From: JANSWP01 sp041941305
Lineage (GTDB): Bacteria; Bacteroidota; Bacteroidia; Chitinophagales; Saprospiraceae
Assembly: GCA_041941305.1 (NCBI GenBank)
Contig: JBGTQJ010000116.1
Coordinates: forward strand, 1-9,914
Direction of reading: 5' to 3'
DNA length: 9,914 nt
Below are positions 1 to 6,724 of this stretch, in pieces; positions within the stretch are counted from its first letter, which is position 1; each line of letters starts with the position of its first letter. A model generated the notes under the pieces. That model was not told the origin of the DNA, did no database searches, and saw only the letters and a program-made list of their open reading frames with translations. A program made the position numbers and the translations under genes.

Positions 1-3000
1 TCACTACATCTTCATTGATTAACACTTGATCTGTCTCGGTACAACCATTGACCAGATTGGTTATTGTCAACACATAAGTTCCTGGTGCTCCAATTGTCGG
101 ATTTGGCAAGTCAATTCCAGAGACAATATTTCCATCAGAAGTATCCCATAAATAGCTAATGGGCGCTGCTGCATTACCTGTTCCTGCCATTTCAAGGCTG
201 GTAATTGCACAGGTTAATAGTCCATCAGAGCCCGCATCCGCACTTGGATTTACAATGTCTTGCACTACTTCAATTTCTAAATCATCTGAGCAGCCATTGC
301 TATTATTGGTGAGGTTTAAAATATACATCCCGGGAGCATTTACCTCAGGATTTAAAGTTTGATCACCTGAAAGAATGTTGCCGCCTGTTGTTTGCCATGA
401 AATCTGAAAATCTGTTGGGGGACCCGAATTTGCCGCATCCAGAAACACAGATTCTGTAACACAGGTCAAAGTATCTGGTAAGTCAATCTGAGGCACTGGA
501 GGTGCCAAGTCTTCCTGAACCAGAATATTTTCGGTGGCAGAACAACCATTATTGGTATTGAAAATGGTCAAAGTGTAAGTTCCCACTTGATCTATTACAG
601 GCGTCAATTCATCATTGCCTGATACGATATTTCCATCAGTTGTCATCCACACTGTAGTAATTCCTGTACCGCTGTCAGAATTGGAGCCATCAATCGTAAT
701 ACTTTGCACAGCGCAAGTCAGCAAATTCACCGGAGCGATTTCAATATTCGGTAAATTGTCATCCTGATTGACCGTCATGGCATCGGAGGCAGTACAGCCA
801 TTTATAGTGTTTAGGACGGTTAAAGTGTAATTTCCAGCTATGGCAATATCCGGGTTTTGTTCATTTGAAACGACCTGATCATTTTCATCAATCCATGAGT
901 ATTCAAACTGATTGCCCGTACTAGAGCCACTGCCATCAAGTGTCACTGAAGGAAGGGTACACAAAATGGTCAAATCTCCACCTGCTTCAGCAACTGGGTC
1001 TAAAATATCTTGGGCTACATGTACCGTCGCTTCAGCGGTACAACCATTAAAAGTATTGACTAAATTCAAGGTATAATCACCTGGAGTATCTACTTCAACT
1101 GCCAAAGAATCTGTACTGGAAATAATATTGCCATTTGGTGTATTCCAGGTATAAGTGAACTCAAAGTTGCTTCCAGAATTTTGAGCGTCCAGGAAAATGG
1201 CAGTATCATCACAGTCTAAAGTATCAGGGAATAGAATTTGGGCAAATGGATTTTCAACATCTTGATTCACAGTGACTTGCTGGCTGGTTTCACAATTGTT
1301 GGTGGTATTTAAAATTGTCAAAACATAAGTTCCCGCCGAATCAATTTCTGGAGTCAAAGTGCTTGATCCGGAAATGATATTTCCATCACTGGTTTGCCAG
1401 GTGATTTGAAAGTCATTGCCTGAATCTGAATTGCTAGCATCCAAATTAAAGAAAGTGTTGGCACAGGTTAAGGTATCTGCTACCGCAATTTCGACATTTG
1501 GTGCATTGGTATCTTGTCCAATGACAATGGTATCTGAAGTCGCACAGGTACTGATTGAGTTGGTAATTAATAGCGTGTAGGTACCTGGAAATTCAACCGT
1601 TGGTGTCAGCGTATTGGTCGCTAGGGTATCTCCATTTTCAAATTGCCAGAGATAAACATATGGATTTCCTGAACTGGAAGCAGTTCCATCTAATTCGATA
1701 AATTCAACATCACAATTCAAAATTTCATCTTCTCCGGCAATGGTAATTGGTACATCTAAATTTTCTTCGACAGTTACAGTTTCGGTAGTTTCACAACCAT
1801 TGCTCAAATCTGTAATGGTCAGTACATAATCACCTGGTGTATCTGTGGAAGTATTTAAAGAATTGGTACTTCCTGTAATATTTCCATTTTGAGTAGTCCA
1901 AAGAATATCGAGATTATTTGCATTTGCATTGGTTGTCCCTTCCAAATCCACTTCTTCATTTTCGCAATTCAATAAATCAGGGTCAGACAAGGACAGTGAA
2001 GGGGAAATATTGTCTTCTGTTACAATGATATTCTGGGATGAACTGCAACTGCTCAGTATATTGGTTATGGTCAAGGTGTAGGTTCCACCTGAGTTTACAG
2101 TGGGGGATAAAGTATTTTGACCACTTTCAAAACTACCATCTGAAGTTTGCCAATCGAAGGAAAATTCATTTCCGGAATCTGAATTGGTGGCATCCAGTAA
2201 AACACTCAAATCGATGCAGGTGATGTCATCTACAGGGGCGACATTGATCACTGGCAAATCAGTATCCTGATTAATCGTGACTTGATCTGCAGTGGAACAT
2301 CCATTGCTGGAATTAATAACTGTGATTGTGTAAACTCCGGCAGTTCCAACGGTGGGAGTCAGGGTATTTGTAGCTATTGTATTGTCATTTTGGTCTGTCC
2401 AGATATAGGTGAACTGTGGACCTGTACTCGAACCATTCCCATTTAATTGGATATTAGGTTGGGCGCAGCCAAGTGTTTCATCATCACCGGCTTCTGCATC
2501 TGGATAAACAAAATCTTCAGAAACCAAAACAGTCTCTTCGTCTGTACAGCCATTTGCATCATTGGTGATGGTGATGGTGTAAGACCCTATTTGGTCAATT
2601 TCTGGAGTTAAGGTATTTGCACCATTCAAAAAGTTACCGTCTGGCGTCGTCCAAACATAAGAGAAATTGCCGCTTGGGCTTGAAGAATTGGTGGCATCTA
2701 AAAGCAAAGTCTCATGCTCACAATCCAAAACCCCTGGAGGAATAATATCTGCGGTAGGCGGATCTGTATCTCCATCAACTGTTACTGGCAAATTGCTGGA
2801 GCAACCATTGATTGGATTGATAATAAACAAAGTATAAGTTCCAGGAGCATCAATGACAGGTGTCAAGGTATTTTCTCCACTTACAAAATTACCGCCAAGG
2901 GTCGTCCAGAAAATGGTATAAGTTGGAGAATATTCAGAGTTGGAGCCATCCAGTGTCATTTGCCCATTGAAAGTATAACAATCCAAATAATCCGGTGGAG

Positions 3001-6000
3001 CTACTTCTATGTAAGGAGGAACATTGTCTTCTGTGACAATCACTTCGTCTTCAGCAGTACATCCATTATTGGTATCTGTCACCAAAATGGTATAGGTGCC
3101 TCCAGCATTTATGGAAGGATTTTGAGTATTTCCTCCCGAAACGATATTGCCATCAGGAGTCGTCCATTGATAAGTAATGCCACTGCCTGAACTGGAACCA
3201 CCTCCCTGGAGTACCGGGACTTGGTTGGTGCAATCCAGAATGATGTCATTTCCTGCGTTGGCATTTGGTACTACTGTATCTTCGTTTATCGTCACAGAAG
3301 CTTCTGCCGTACATCCACTATCTGTATTTTCCATTGTAAGGACATAAGTTCCGGGAGCATCTACGGTTGGATTGAGTGTGTTTTGACCATTCACAAAGTT
3401 TCCTCCAAAGGTTGTCCAGGTTATAGAAACTGGAGGATTGCCACCTGAACCAGTGGCATCAATAGCTACAATTGGATTGTCACAATCTATTTGACCGGGT
3501 TGTAATATATTGGTAAAGGGAGTATCTGTATTTTCATCTATAAAAACTTCGGCATCATTGGTACAGCCATTGGTAATATTGGTAATGGTCAGTGTGTAGA
3601 GACCTCCCGCATTGACAGTTGGGTTTAATCCATTTTGACCACTAAAAATTCCAGGTCCTGTCCAATTGATGATAAAATTGGGTCCGGAGGAAGAGCCATT
3701 GCCGCTGATGGTCACTAAGGGGGTGAAACAGGTAACCATTCCATTTCCGCTTGCGAGTACAACAGGCGGTTCCTGATCTTCTGTAACAATGACCTCATCC
3801 TCTCCTGTGCAACCATTGTTGCTATTGGTGATAACCAAAGTATAACTACCTGGTTCATCTACTACAGGATTGAGGGTGTTTCCACCTGCCACAATATTTC
3901 CACCATTTGTCGTCCAATTAATGGAGAAGTTGGATCCAGAACTGGAGCCATTCCCATTCAACGTAATCTGATTGGGATTGTAGCAATCCAAAACGGCATC
4001 TGAACCAGCATTTACAATAGGAGGAATGACGTCTTGAGTAACGGTTACAGAAGCACTTGCAGTACATCCGTTATCTGTATCTGTTACTTCAATGGTGTAA
4101 GTGCCAGGCTGGTTTACTGTTGGCATCAAAGTATTGCCACCACCTATGATACCAGGACCTGTCCAAACAAAAGTAGAGGTTGCATTTCCAGAACCAGAGC
4201 CATCGATTGTAATTTCAGTTGCGATGCAATCCAACTGCCCTCCACCATTAGCATTTGCAGGAGGAGGTGTGGTATCCTCTGGAACAATTACTGTCTCCGA
4301 AGCTGTACATCCATTTTGGGTATTGGCAATTGTTAGGGTATAAGAGCCGCCGGAAGTTACAGTCGGAGTCGAAGAGTTCCCTCCGCTAAATATTCCTGGA
4401 CCAACCCAGTTGTAAGTGAAACTAGGTCCTGCGGAAGAACCAGAACCATCAATAGTCACAAGTGTAGTTGTACAGGTGATCTCATCAGGTGGAAGGATGT
4501 TTATAGTAGGCTCTGTTGTGTCTTCTCCAACAGTCACATTATCTTCTGCTGTACAACCATTTTGACTATTACTCATCACCAGCGTATAGGTTCCAGGACC
4601 ATCGACTGTAATTGTTGAAGTACCTTGACCGGAGATAATAGAGGGACCAGACCAATTGAATTGGTCACCGCCTGAAGAACCAGAAGCATCAATGGTCTGG
4701 GTAGTATTTATACAGTCCAAATCTTCGGGGGGAGTAATACTTACTGTAGGTGGAGTCAAATCTTCATTAACGGTAAAAGAAGTTAGATCTGTACAAGTTG
4801 TGCCGTCTTGCGTTATGGAAACTTCCAGATCGTATGTACCAGCCCCATCTATGGTAATAGAGGAGCCATTGGTTGGTCCGACTATATTGCCATCAGAAGT
4901 TGTCCAATTGTAGGTAAGGCCTGGAGGTGAGGAGGTACTTCCATCGAGGACCAAAGTTGGATTATTGCAGTCAATTGTGCTATTGCCGTGAATGGAAGCA
5001 GTCACATCAAGTACTGTAAGGTTTAAATTAACTGTACTATCACAGTCCTGAAAATTGGTTAGGAGTACTTGATAATTGCCTGAGAAGCAAAAAAGTTGGT
5101 TGCCAACGGTTATACAATCTCCATCACAGACTGTTTCAGTAAGATTTGTGGTAGAAGTAGGCAAAACAGTCAAATTGGTATTGATAATGCTATCACAACC
5201 ATTAAAGGAAGTATAGGTATCTGTATAAATACCAGCATTTGTTTGACAAGCACCGCCTGCAAAATGACAATCTCCATCACAAATTTCTACATTAACAGTA
5301 GATTCAGAACCAGCTGGAAAAATTTCGGGTTGAACCGGACATACAATTTGGTTATTTACTGCCCCTCCAGTGGAACCTGTAAATCCACAATACACCATAT
5401 TTTGTCCATTGAATGCATTGCTGATAATGTCATATACTCCAGTAATCACTAAAGCTCCATCGAAATAAACCTCATAGGTCATTGTAACCGGATCCCAACT
5501 AAAATGAACTTCGTGATCCATCCCATCTTCAATATTGCCCAAAGAATTTGGTCCATTAACCGGGGAATTTAAATTTCCATTCACATCGATTGAAACGTGA
5601 TCTTGAGGAATATCTCCCATACCACCACCATTGTCCCAGGTATCAAATTCAATAATAAAAGAGTTTTGTAGTCCTTCTACAGCGAGACTTCCTCCTGAGG
5701 GACCACAAGCATTTATGCCGGCAGGATCATCGTGATAGGTCATTGTAATTCCATCTGCTCCGCTTCCATCAATATCTCCAAAATTGAGCAGAACCGTATT
5801 TTCAAAAGGTTGGGAAAAATCTACCAAAACCGGATCCCAGGCGCAGCCTGCCTGGCTATTTGATTCGGTGGTTAATTGGGTGCAGCCACCAGACGTATTG
5901 AAAGCAGAACCATTTGGGGTTAAGTTTAATGGAGTGCCTATTGGATCACCGTCTGTTATTCTGATTTCAAAATCACCATTTGAGGAGCCATTTTCTGGCC

Positions 6001-6418
6001 AGATTCTAATATAGTAGGTAGTGCCTGGTGTAAGGTTATCGTATTGTAAAATAGGCATAATGGTATTCCCGCAATTATCATCTTCAGTGCAATCTATTTC
6101 TGTTAAGTTGGAACAGGGATCCTCATAAATTGCCATTGCCGCATCTGTCAATGTACCAGCAATTGTTGCAATGTCCATATCGCCAGAAGCAGGAGCGACC
6201 ACCTCAAACCAAATATCAGTTGAAATAGCTCCGCCACAGCCTGGAGCTGCTACTCCTGAATTCGTTAACCCAACAGTTGAATGAGTTTCAAAATCGGACA
6301 TGTTGTTTGATAAACTAACCGCTGAACAGGGTAGGTTTTGGGAAAAGACTGATGAAACACTCCAACAAAAAATAAATGCTAATAGACCGCAATATGCGAT
6401 TTTGGGTTGGCAATTCAT
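1..6418 (-). CDS. Giant secreted lectin/Ig-like repeat surface protein (N-terminal 2139 codons, 3' end off-window)
   Basis: Frame is open from ATG at 6418-6416 to the left edge with no stop; an in-frame TGA at 6427-6425, three codons upstream, makes this ATG the first possible start. No Shine-Dalgarno is seen, as usual in Bacteroidota. Order: signal peptide (1-26), PPC-like domain (about 31-156), L-type lectin domain (about 165-360), two Cys-Asp-Gly repeats (about 376-470), then 20 Ig/PKD-like domains of 80-86 residues to the window edge. Family knowledge suggests a type IX-secreted surface adhesin with a sugar-binding head on a stalk; the expected C-terminal sorting domain is not in the window, so export route and anchoring are inference. 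Composition is extreme: only Lys6, Arg138 and Arg153 are Lys/Arg in 2139 residues, with abundant Asp, Glu, Asn, Thr, Ser and Gly, so the mature chain must be very acidic. The ligand is unknown. The coding call is very secure, the function moderately so. Confidence 0.95.
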   Translation of the reverse strand, partial: MNCQPKIAYCGLLAFIFCWSVSSVFSQNLPCSAVSLSNNMSDFETHSTVGLTNSGVAAPGCGGAISTDIWFEVVAPASGDMDIATIAGTLTDAAMAIYEDPCSNLTEIDCTEDDNCGNTIMPILQYDNLTPGTTYYIRIWPENGSSNGDFEIRITDGDPIGTPLNLTPNGSAFNTSGGCTQLTTESNSQAGCAWDPVLVDFSQPFENTVLLNFGDIDGSGADGITMTYHDDPAGINACGPSGGSLAVEGLQNSFIIEFDTWDNGGGMGDIPQDHVSIDVNGNLNSPVNGPNSLGNIEDGMDHEVHFSWDPVTMTYEVYFDGALVITGVYDIISNAFNGQNMVYCGFTGSTGGAVNNQIVCPVQPEIFPAGSESTVNVEICDGDCHFAGGACQTNAGIYTDTYTSFNGCDSIINTNLTVLPTSTTNLTETVCDGDCITVGNQLFCFSGNYQVLLTNFQDCDSTVNLNLTVLDVTASIHGNSTIDCNNPTLVLDGSTSSPPGLTYNWTTSDGNIVGPTNGSSITIDGAGTYDLEVSITQDGTTCTDLTSFTVNEDLTPPTVSITPPEDLDCINTTQTIDASGSSGGDQFNWSGPSIISGQGTSTITVDGPGTYTLVMSNSQNGCTAEDNVTVGEDTTEPTINILPPDEITCTTTLVTIDGSGSSAGPSFTYNWVGPGIFSGGNSSTPTVTSGGSYTLTIANTQNGCTASETVIVPEDTTPPPANANGGGQLDCIATEITIDGSGSGNATSTFVWTGPGIIGGGNTLMPTVNQPGTYTIEVTDTDNGCTASASVTVTQDVIPPIVNAGSDAVLDCYNPNQITLNGNGSSSGSNFSINWTTNGGNIVAGGNTLNPVVDEPGSYTLVITNSNNGCTGEDEVIVTEDQEPPVVLASGNGMVTCFTPLVTISGNGSSSGPNFIINWTGPGIFSGQNGLNPTVNAGGLYTLTITNITNGCTNDAEVFIDENTDTPFTNILQPGQIDCDNPIVAIDATGSGGNPPVSITWTTFGGNFVNGQNTLNPTVDAPGTYVLTMENTDSGCTAEASVTINEDTVVPNANAGNDIILDCTNQVPVLQGGGSSSGSGITYQWTTPDGNIVSGGNTQNPSINAGGTYTILVTDTNNGCTAEDEVIVTEDNVPPYIEVAPPDYLDCYTFNGQMTLDGSNSEYSPTYTIFWTTLGGNFVSGENTLTPVIDAPGTYTLFIINPINGCSSNLPVTVDGDTDPPTADIIPPGVLDCEHETLLLDATNSSSPSGNFSYVWTTPDGNFLNGANTLTPEIDQIGSYTITITNDANGCTDEETVLVSEDFVYPDAEAGDDETLGCAQPNIQLNGNGSSTGPQFTYIWTDQNDNTIATNTLTPTVGTAGVYTITVINSSNGCSTADQVTINQDTDLPVINVAPVDDITCIDLSVLLDATNSDSGNEFSFDWQTSDGSFESGQNTLSPTVNSGGTYTLTITNILSSCSSSQNIIVTEDNISPSLSLSDPDLLNCENEEVDLEGTTNANANNLDILWTTQNGNITGSTNSLNTSTDTPGDYVLTITDLSNGCETTETVTVEENLDVPITIAGEDEILNCDVEFIELDGTASSSGNPYVYLWQFENGDTLATNTLTPTVEFPGTYTLLITNSISTCATSDTIVIGQDTNAPNVEIAVADTLTCANTFFNLDASNSDSGNDFQITWQTSDGNIISGSSTLTPEIDSAGTYVLTILNTTNNCETSQQVTVNQDVENPFAQILFPDTLDCDDTAIFLDAQNSGSNFEFTYTWNTPNGNIISSTDSLAVEVDTPGDYTLNLVNTFNGCTAEATVHVAQDILDPVAEAGGDLTILCTLPSVTLDGSGSSTGNQFEYSWIDENDQVVSNEQNPDIAIAGNYTLTVLNTINGCTASDAMTVNQDDNLPNIEIAPVNLLTCAVQSITIDGSNSDSGTGITTVWMTTDGNIVSGNDELTPVIDQVGTYTLTIFNTNNGCSATENILVQEDLAPPVPQIDLPDTLTCVTESVFLDAANSGPPTDFQISWQTTGGNILSGDQTLNPEVNAPGMYILNLTNNSNGCSDDLEIEVVQDIVNPSADAGSDGLLTCAITSLEMAGTGNAAAPISYLWDTSDGNIVSGIDLPNPTIGAPGTYVLTITNLVNGCTETDQVLINEDVV
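2..3277 (-). repeat. Higher-order three-domain repeat within the Ig-like array (units 8-20)
   Basis: Units 8-20 fall into three classes in strict rotation. Class 1 (units 8, 11, 14, 17, 20) opens with an AGxD-type strand such as NAGND, EAGDD, IAGED, EAGGD or DAGSD. Class 2 (9, 12, 15, 18) has an NSDSG or NSE turn after Leu/Ile-Asp. Class 3 (10, 13, 16, 19) shares features such as PDTL-x-Cys with FLDA-x-NSG (16, 19) and DTPGDY (13, 16). Same-class cysteine codons are 750-762 bp apart. This indicates growth by duplication of a 250-residue triplet. Confidence 0.65.
2..5008 (-). repeat. Array of 20 tandem Ig/PKD-like domains (about 250 bp each)
   Basis: From residue 471 to the edge, 20 divergent units repeat. 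Each has an early Leu/Ile-x-Cys, a central Trp, a Pro/Gly-Thr-Tyr-Thr-Leu strand, an Asn-Gly-Cys-like second cysteine and a closing Glu/Gln-Asp linker before Pro. The second-cysteine codons have low coordinates 4793, 4553, 4307, 4064, 3809, 3563, 3311, 3059, 2801, 2546, 2297, 2045, 1793, 1544, 1292, 1040, 794, 542, 290 and 41; every spacing is 240-258 bp and a multiple of three. Every unit has exactly two cysteines, 58 residues apart in unit 1, which suggests one disulfide across each beta-sandwich. The array is a plausible rigid stalk. Unit 20 ends at the window edge, so more units may follow. Confidence 0.9.
5009..5293 (-). other. Two Cys-Asp-Gly-type repeats linking lectin head to stalk
   Basis: Residues about 376-420 and 427-470 are two related units. 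Each opens with a Cys-Asp-Gly-Asp-Cys motif (380-384 and 431-435) and closes with a Cys-Asp-Ser strand ending in NLTVL (408-419 and 459-470). This is a common linker repeat in long Bacteroidota surface proteins, usually found near type IX-sorted C-termini or between lectin and PKD domains. Each holds several cysteines suited to internal disulfides. Its molecular role is not known to me. Confidence 0.7.
5339..5926 (-). other. L-type (legume-like) lectin domain
   Basis: Residues about 165-360. Recognisable L-type lectin landmarks are the opening LTPNGSAF strand (166-173), SQAGCAW (188-194), the sugar-site Ala-Asp-Gly (221-223), the FDTWDN motif (258-263), whose Asp259 and Asn263 match the metal/sugar-binding Asp and Asn of legume lectins, DHVSIDVNG (273-281), and the back-sheet strands HEVHFSWDP (302-310), TYEVYFDG (314-321) and MVYCGFTGSTGG (341-352). 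The family binds glycans, usually through a Ca2+-dependent site; the specific ligand cannot be read from sequence. At the N-terminal tip of a long repeat array it is the likely binding head. It contains no Lys or Arg. Confidence 0.8.
5951..6328 (-). other. PPC-like (pre-peptidase C-terminal-type) beta domain
   Basis: Residues about 31-156 show the usual pattern of this domain in Bacteroidota exoproteins: DIWFEVVAPASGD (68-80), an IYEDPC strand (97-102), a Cys-Thr-Glu-Asp-Asp turn (110-114), then LTPGTTYYIRIW (129-140) and a closing GDFEIRI strand (148-154). Such domains accompany secreted proteases and adhesins and are thought to aid secretion or surface binding. The last two arginines of the protein in this window (138, 153) are here. 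Confidence 0.7.
6341..6418 (-). other. Signal peptide of the giant protein
   Basis: Residues 1-26 have a short N-region with the single lysine (Lys6), a hydrophobic core around GLLAFIFCW (11-19) and a small-residue end, VSSVFS, before Gln27. Cleavage after Ser26 is the most likely Sec signal peptidase I site; a mature N-terminal Gln is common in Bacteroidota exported proteins. Cys3, Cys10 and Cys18 are not in a convincing lipobox position, so a lipoprotein is less likely. Confidence 0.8.
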
Positions 6419-6652
6419 GTCGTTTCAGTTTGTAGTGAGTAGGTTAATGCTAGTGAAAAGCGCAATGGCATGGGGAATAGTATTTACCCAAAGCCAAACA
6501 AATCTTATTTCCAACCTTCAATAATTTGCGAATTTAATCAATCAGCCATAATTAATTTTGACGCAAACCCAATTTTCGCCTTTTTTGTCTTTCGAATTTT
6601 GAGTTTTTAAAATTTCCAAAAGATAAAGATGAAACATAGGCCGTACTAATGC

Positions 6653-6686
6653 TGCGATACTGCAATGTTGCTATGCTACAATACTG
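6653..6686. repeat. Degenerate 8-bp tandem repeat, consensus TGCNATAC
   Basis: On the plus strand four adjoining octamers can be read: TGCGATAC (6653-6660), TGCAATGT (6661-6668), TGCTATGC (6669-6676) and TACAATAC (6677-6684), followed by TG. The opposite strand of 6701-6722 carries the related units TGCAATAC and TGCTATCC, so the motif occurs in both orientations around a spacer. The function is unknown; it could be a decayed simple-sequence repeat or an intergenic repeat family. Confidence 0.6.
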
Positions 6687-6722
6687 ATTTATTGGGTGGA
6701 TAGCAGTATTGCAGTAGCATAG
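6671..6722 (-). terminator. Long hairpin just after the permease stop, possible terminator or 3' stabiliser
   Basis: Arms 6671-6686 and 6704-6722 pair over 16 bp: CTATGCTAC with GTAGCATAG and AATACTG with CAGTATT, with a 3-nt bulge (6711-6713) and a 17-nt loop (6687-6703). On the permease mRNA the stem starts two bases after the TAA. No U-tract follows, so it is not a canonical Rho-independent terminator; it may protect the 3' end or simply reflect the inverted octamer repeats. Confidence 0.4.
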
Positions 6723-6724
6723 AA

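Larger units (their letters stand above)
6419..6724. other. Intergenic gap between permease and giant surface protein
   Basis: This 306-bp non-coding gap holds, from the permease side, a long hairpin, a degenerate 8-bp tandem repeat and then AT-rich DNA with short A and T runs (about 6570-6625). It must carry the leader, and possibly the promoter, of the giant gene. I could not find a convincing Bacteroidota -33/-7 pair (TTTG, about 19 bases, TAnnTTTG); the nearest -7-like string on the minus strand is TAAGATTTG at 6507-6499, with no well-spaced -33 partner. No tRNA or other RNA gene is evident. Confidence 0.6.

Noticed and set aside
2714..3190. 158-residue plus-strand open frame, the longest on that strand
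   Set aside because: It lies wholly antisense to the Ig-like repeat region, has no recognisable domain and an odd Ile/Ser/Arg/Cys-rich composition expected of an antisense shadow. Similar plus-strand frames at 4034-4336, 4656-4913 and 5096-5452 repeat the pattern.
1..5008. Regular spacing of similar motifs about every 250 bp, at first glance a CRISPR or satellite array
   Set aside because: The spacing is always a multiple of three, the frame stays open throughout and the conserved positions are protein motifs (Cys, Trp, Tyr-Thr-Leu), so this is a coding domain array.
6300..6524. 74-residue plus-strand open frame spanning the start of the giant gene
   Set aside because: It is antisense to the signal peptide and N-terminal domain, has no clear ribosome binding site and no known motif. 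The minus-strand frame has far stronger support.
6671..6722. Hairpin as a strong Rho-independent terminator
   Set aside because: The stem is long but not GC-rich near the loop and has no U-tract after it on the minus strand, so I kept it only as a low-confidence 3' element.
6419..6724. Insertion sequence end or attachment site in the intergenic gap
   Set aside because: There is no transposase remnant, target-site duplication or tRNA fragment; the inverted sequences are explained by the octamer motif.
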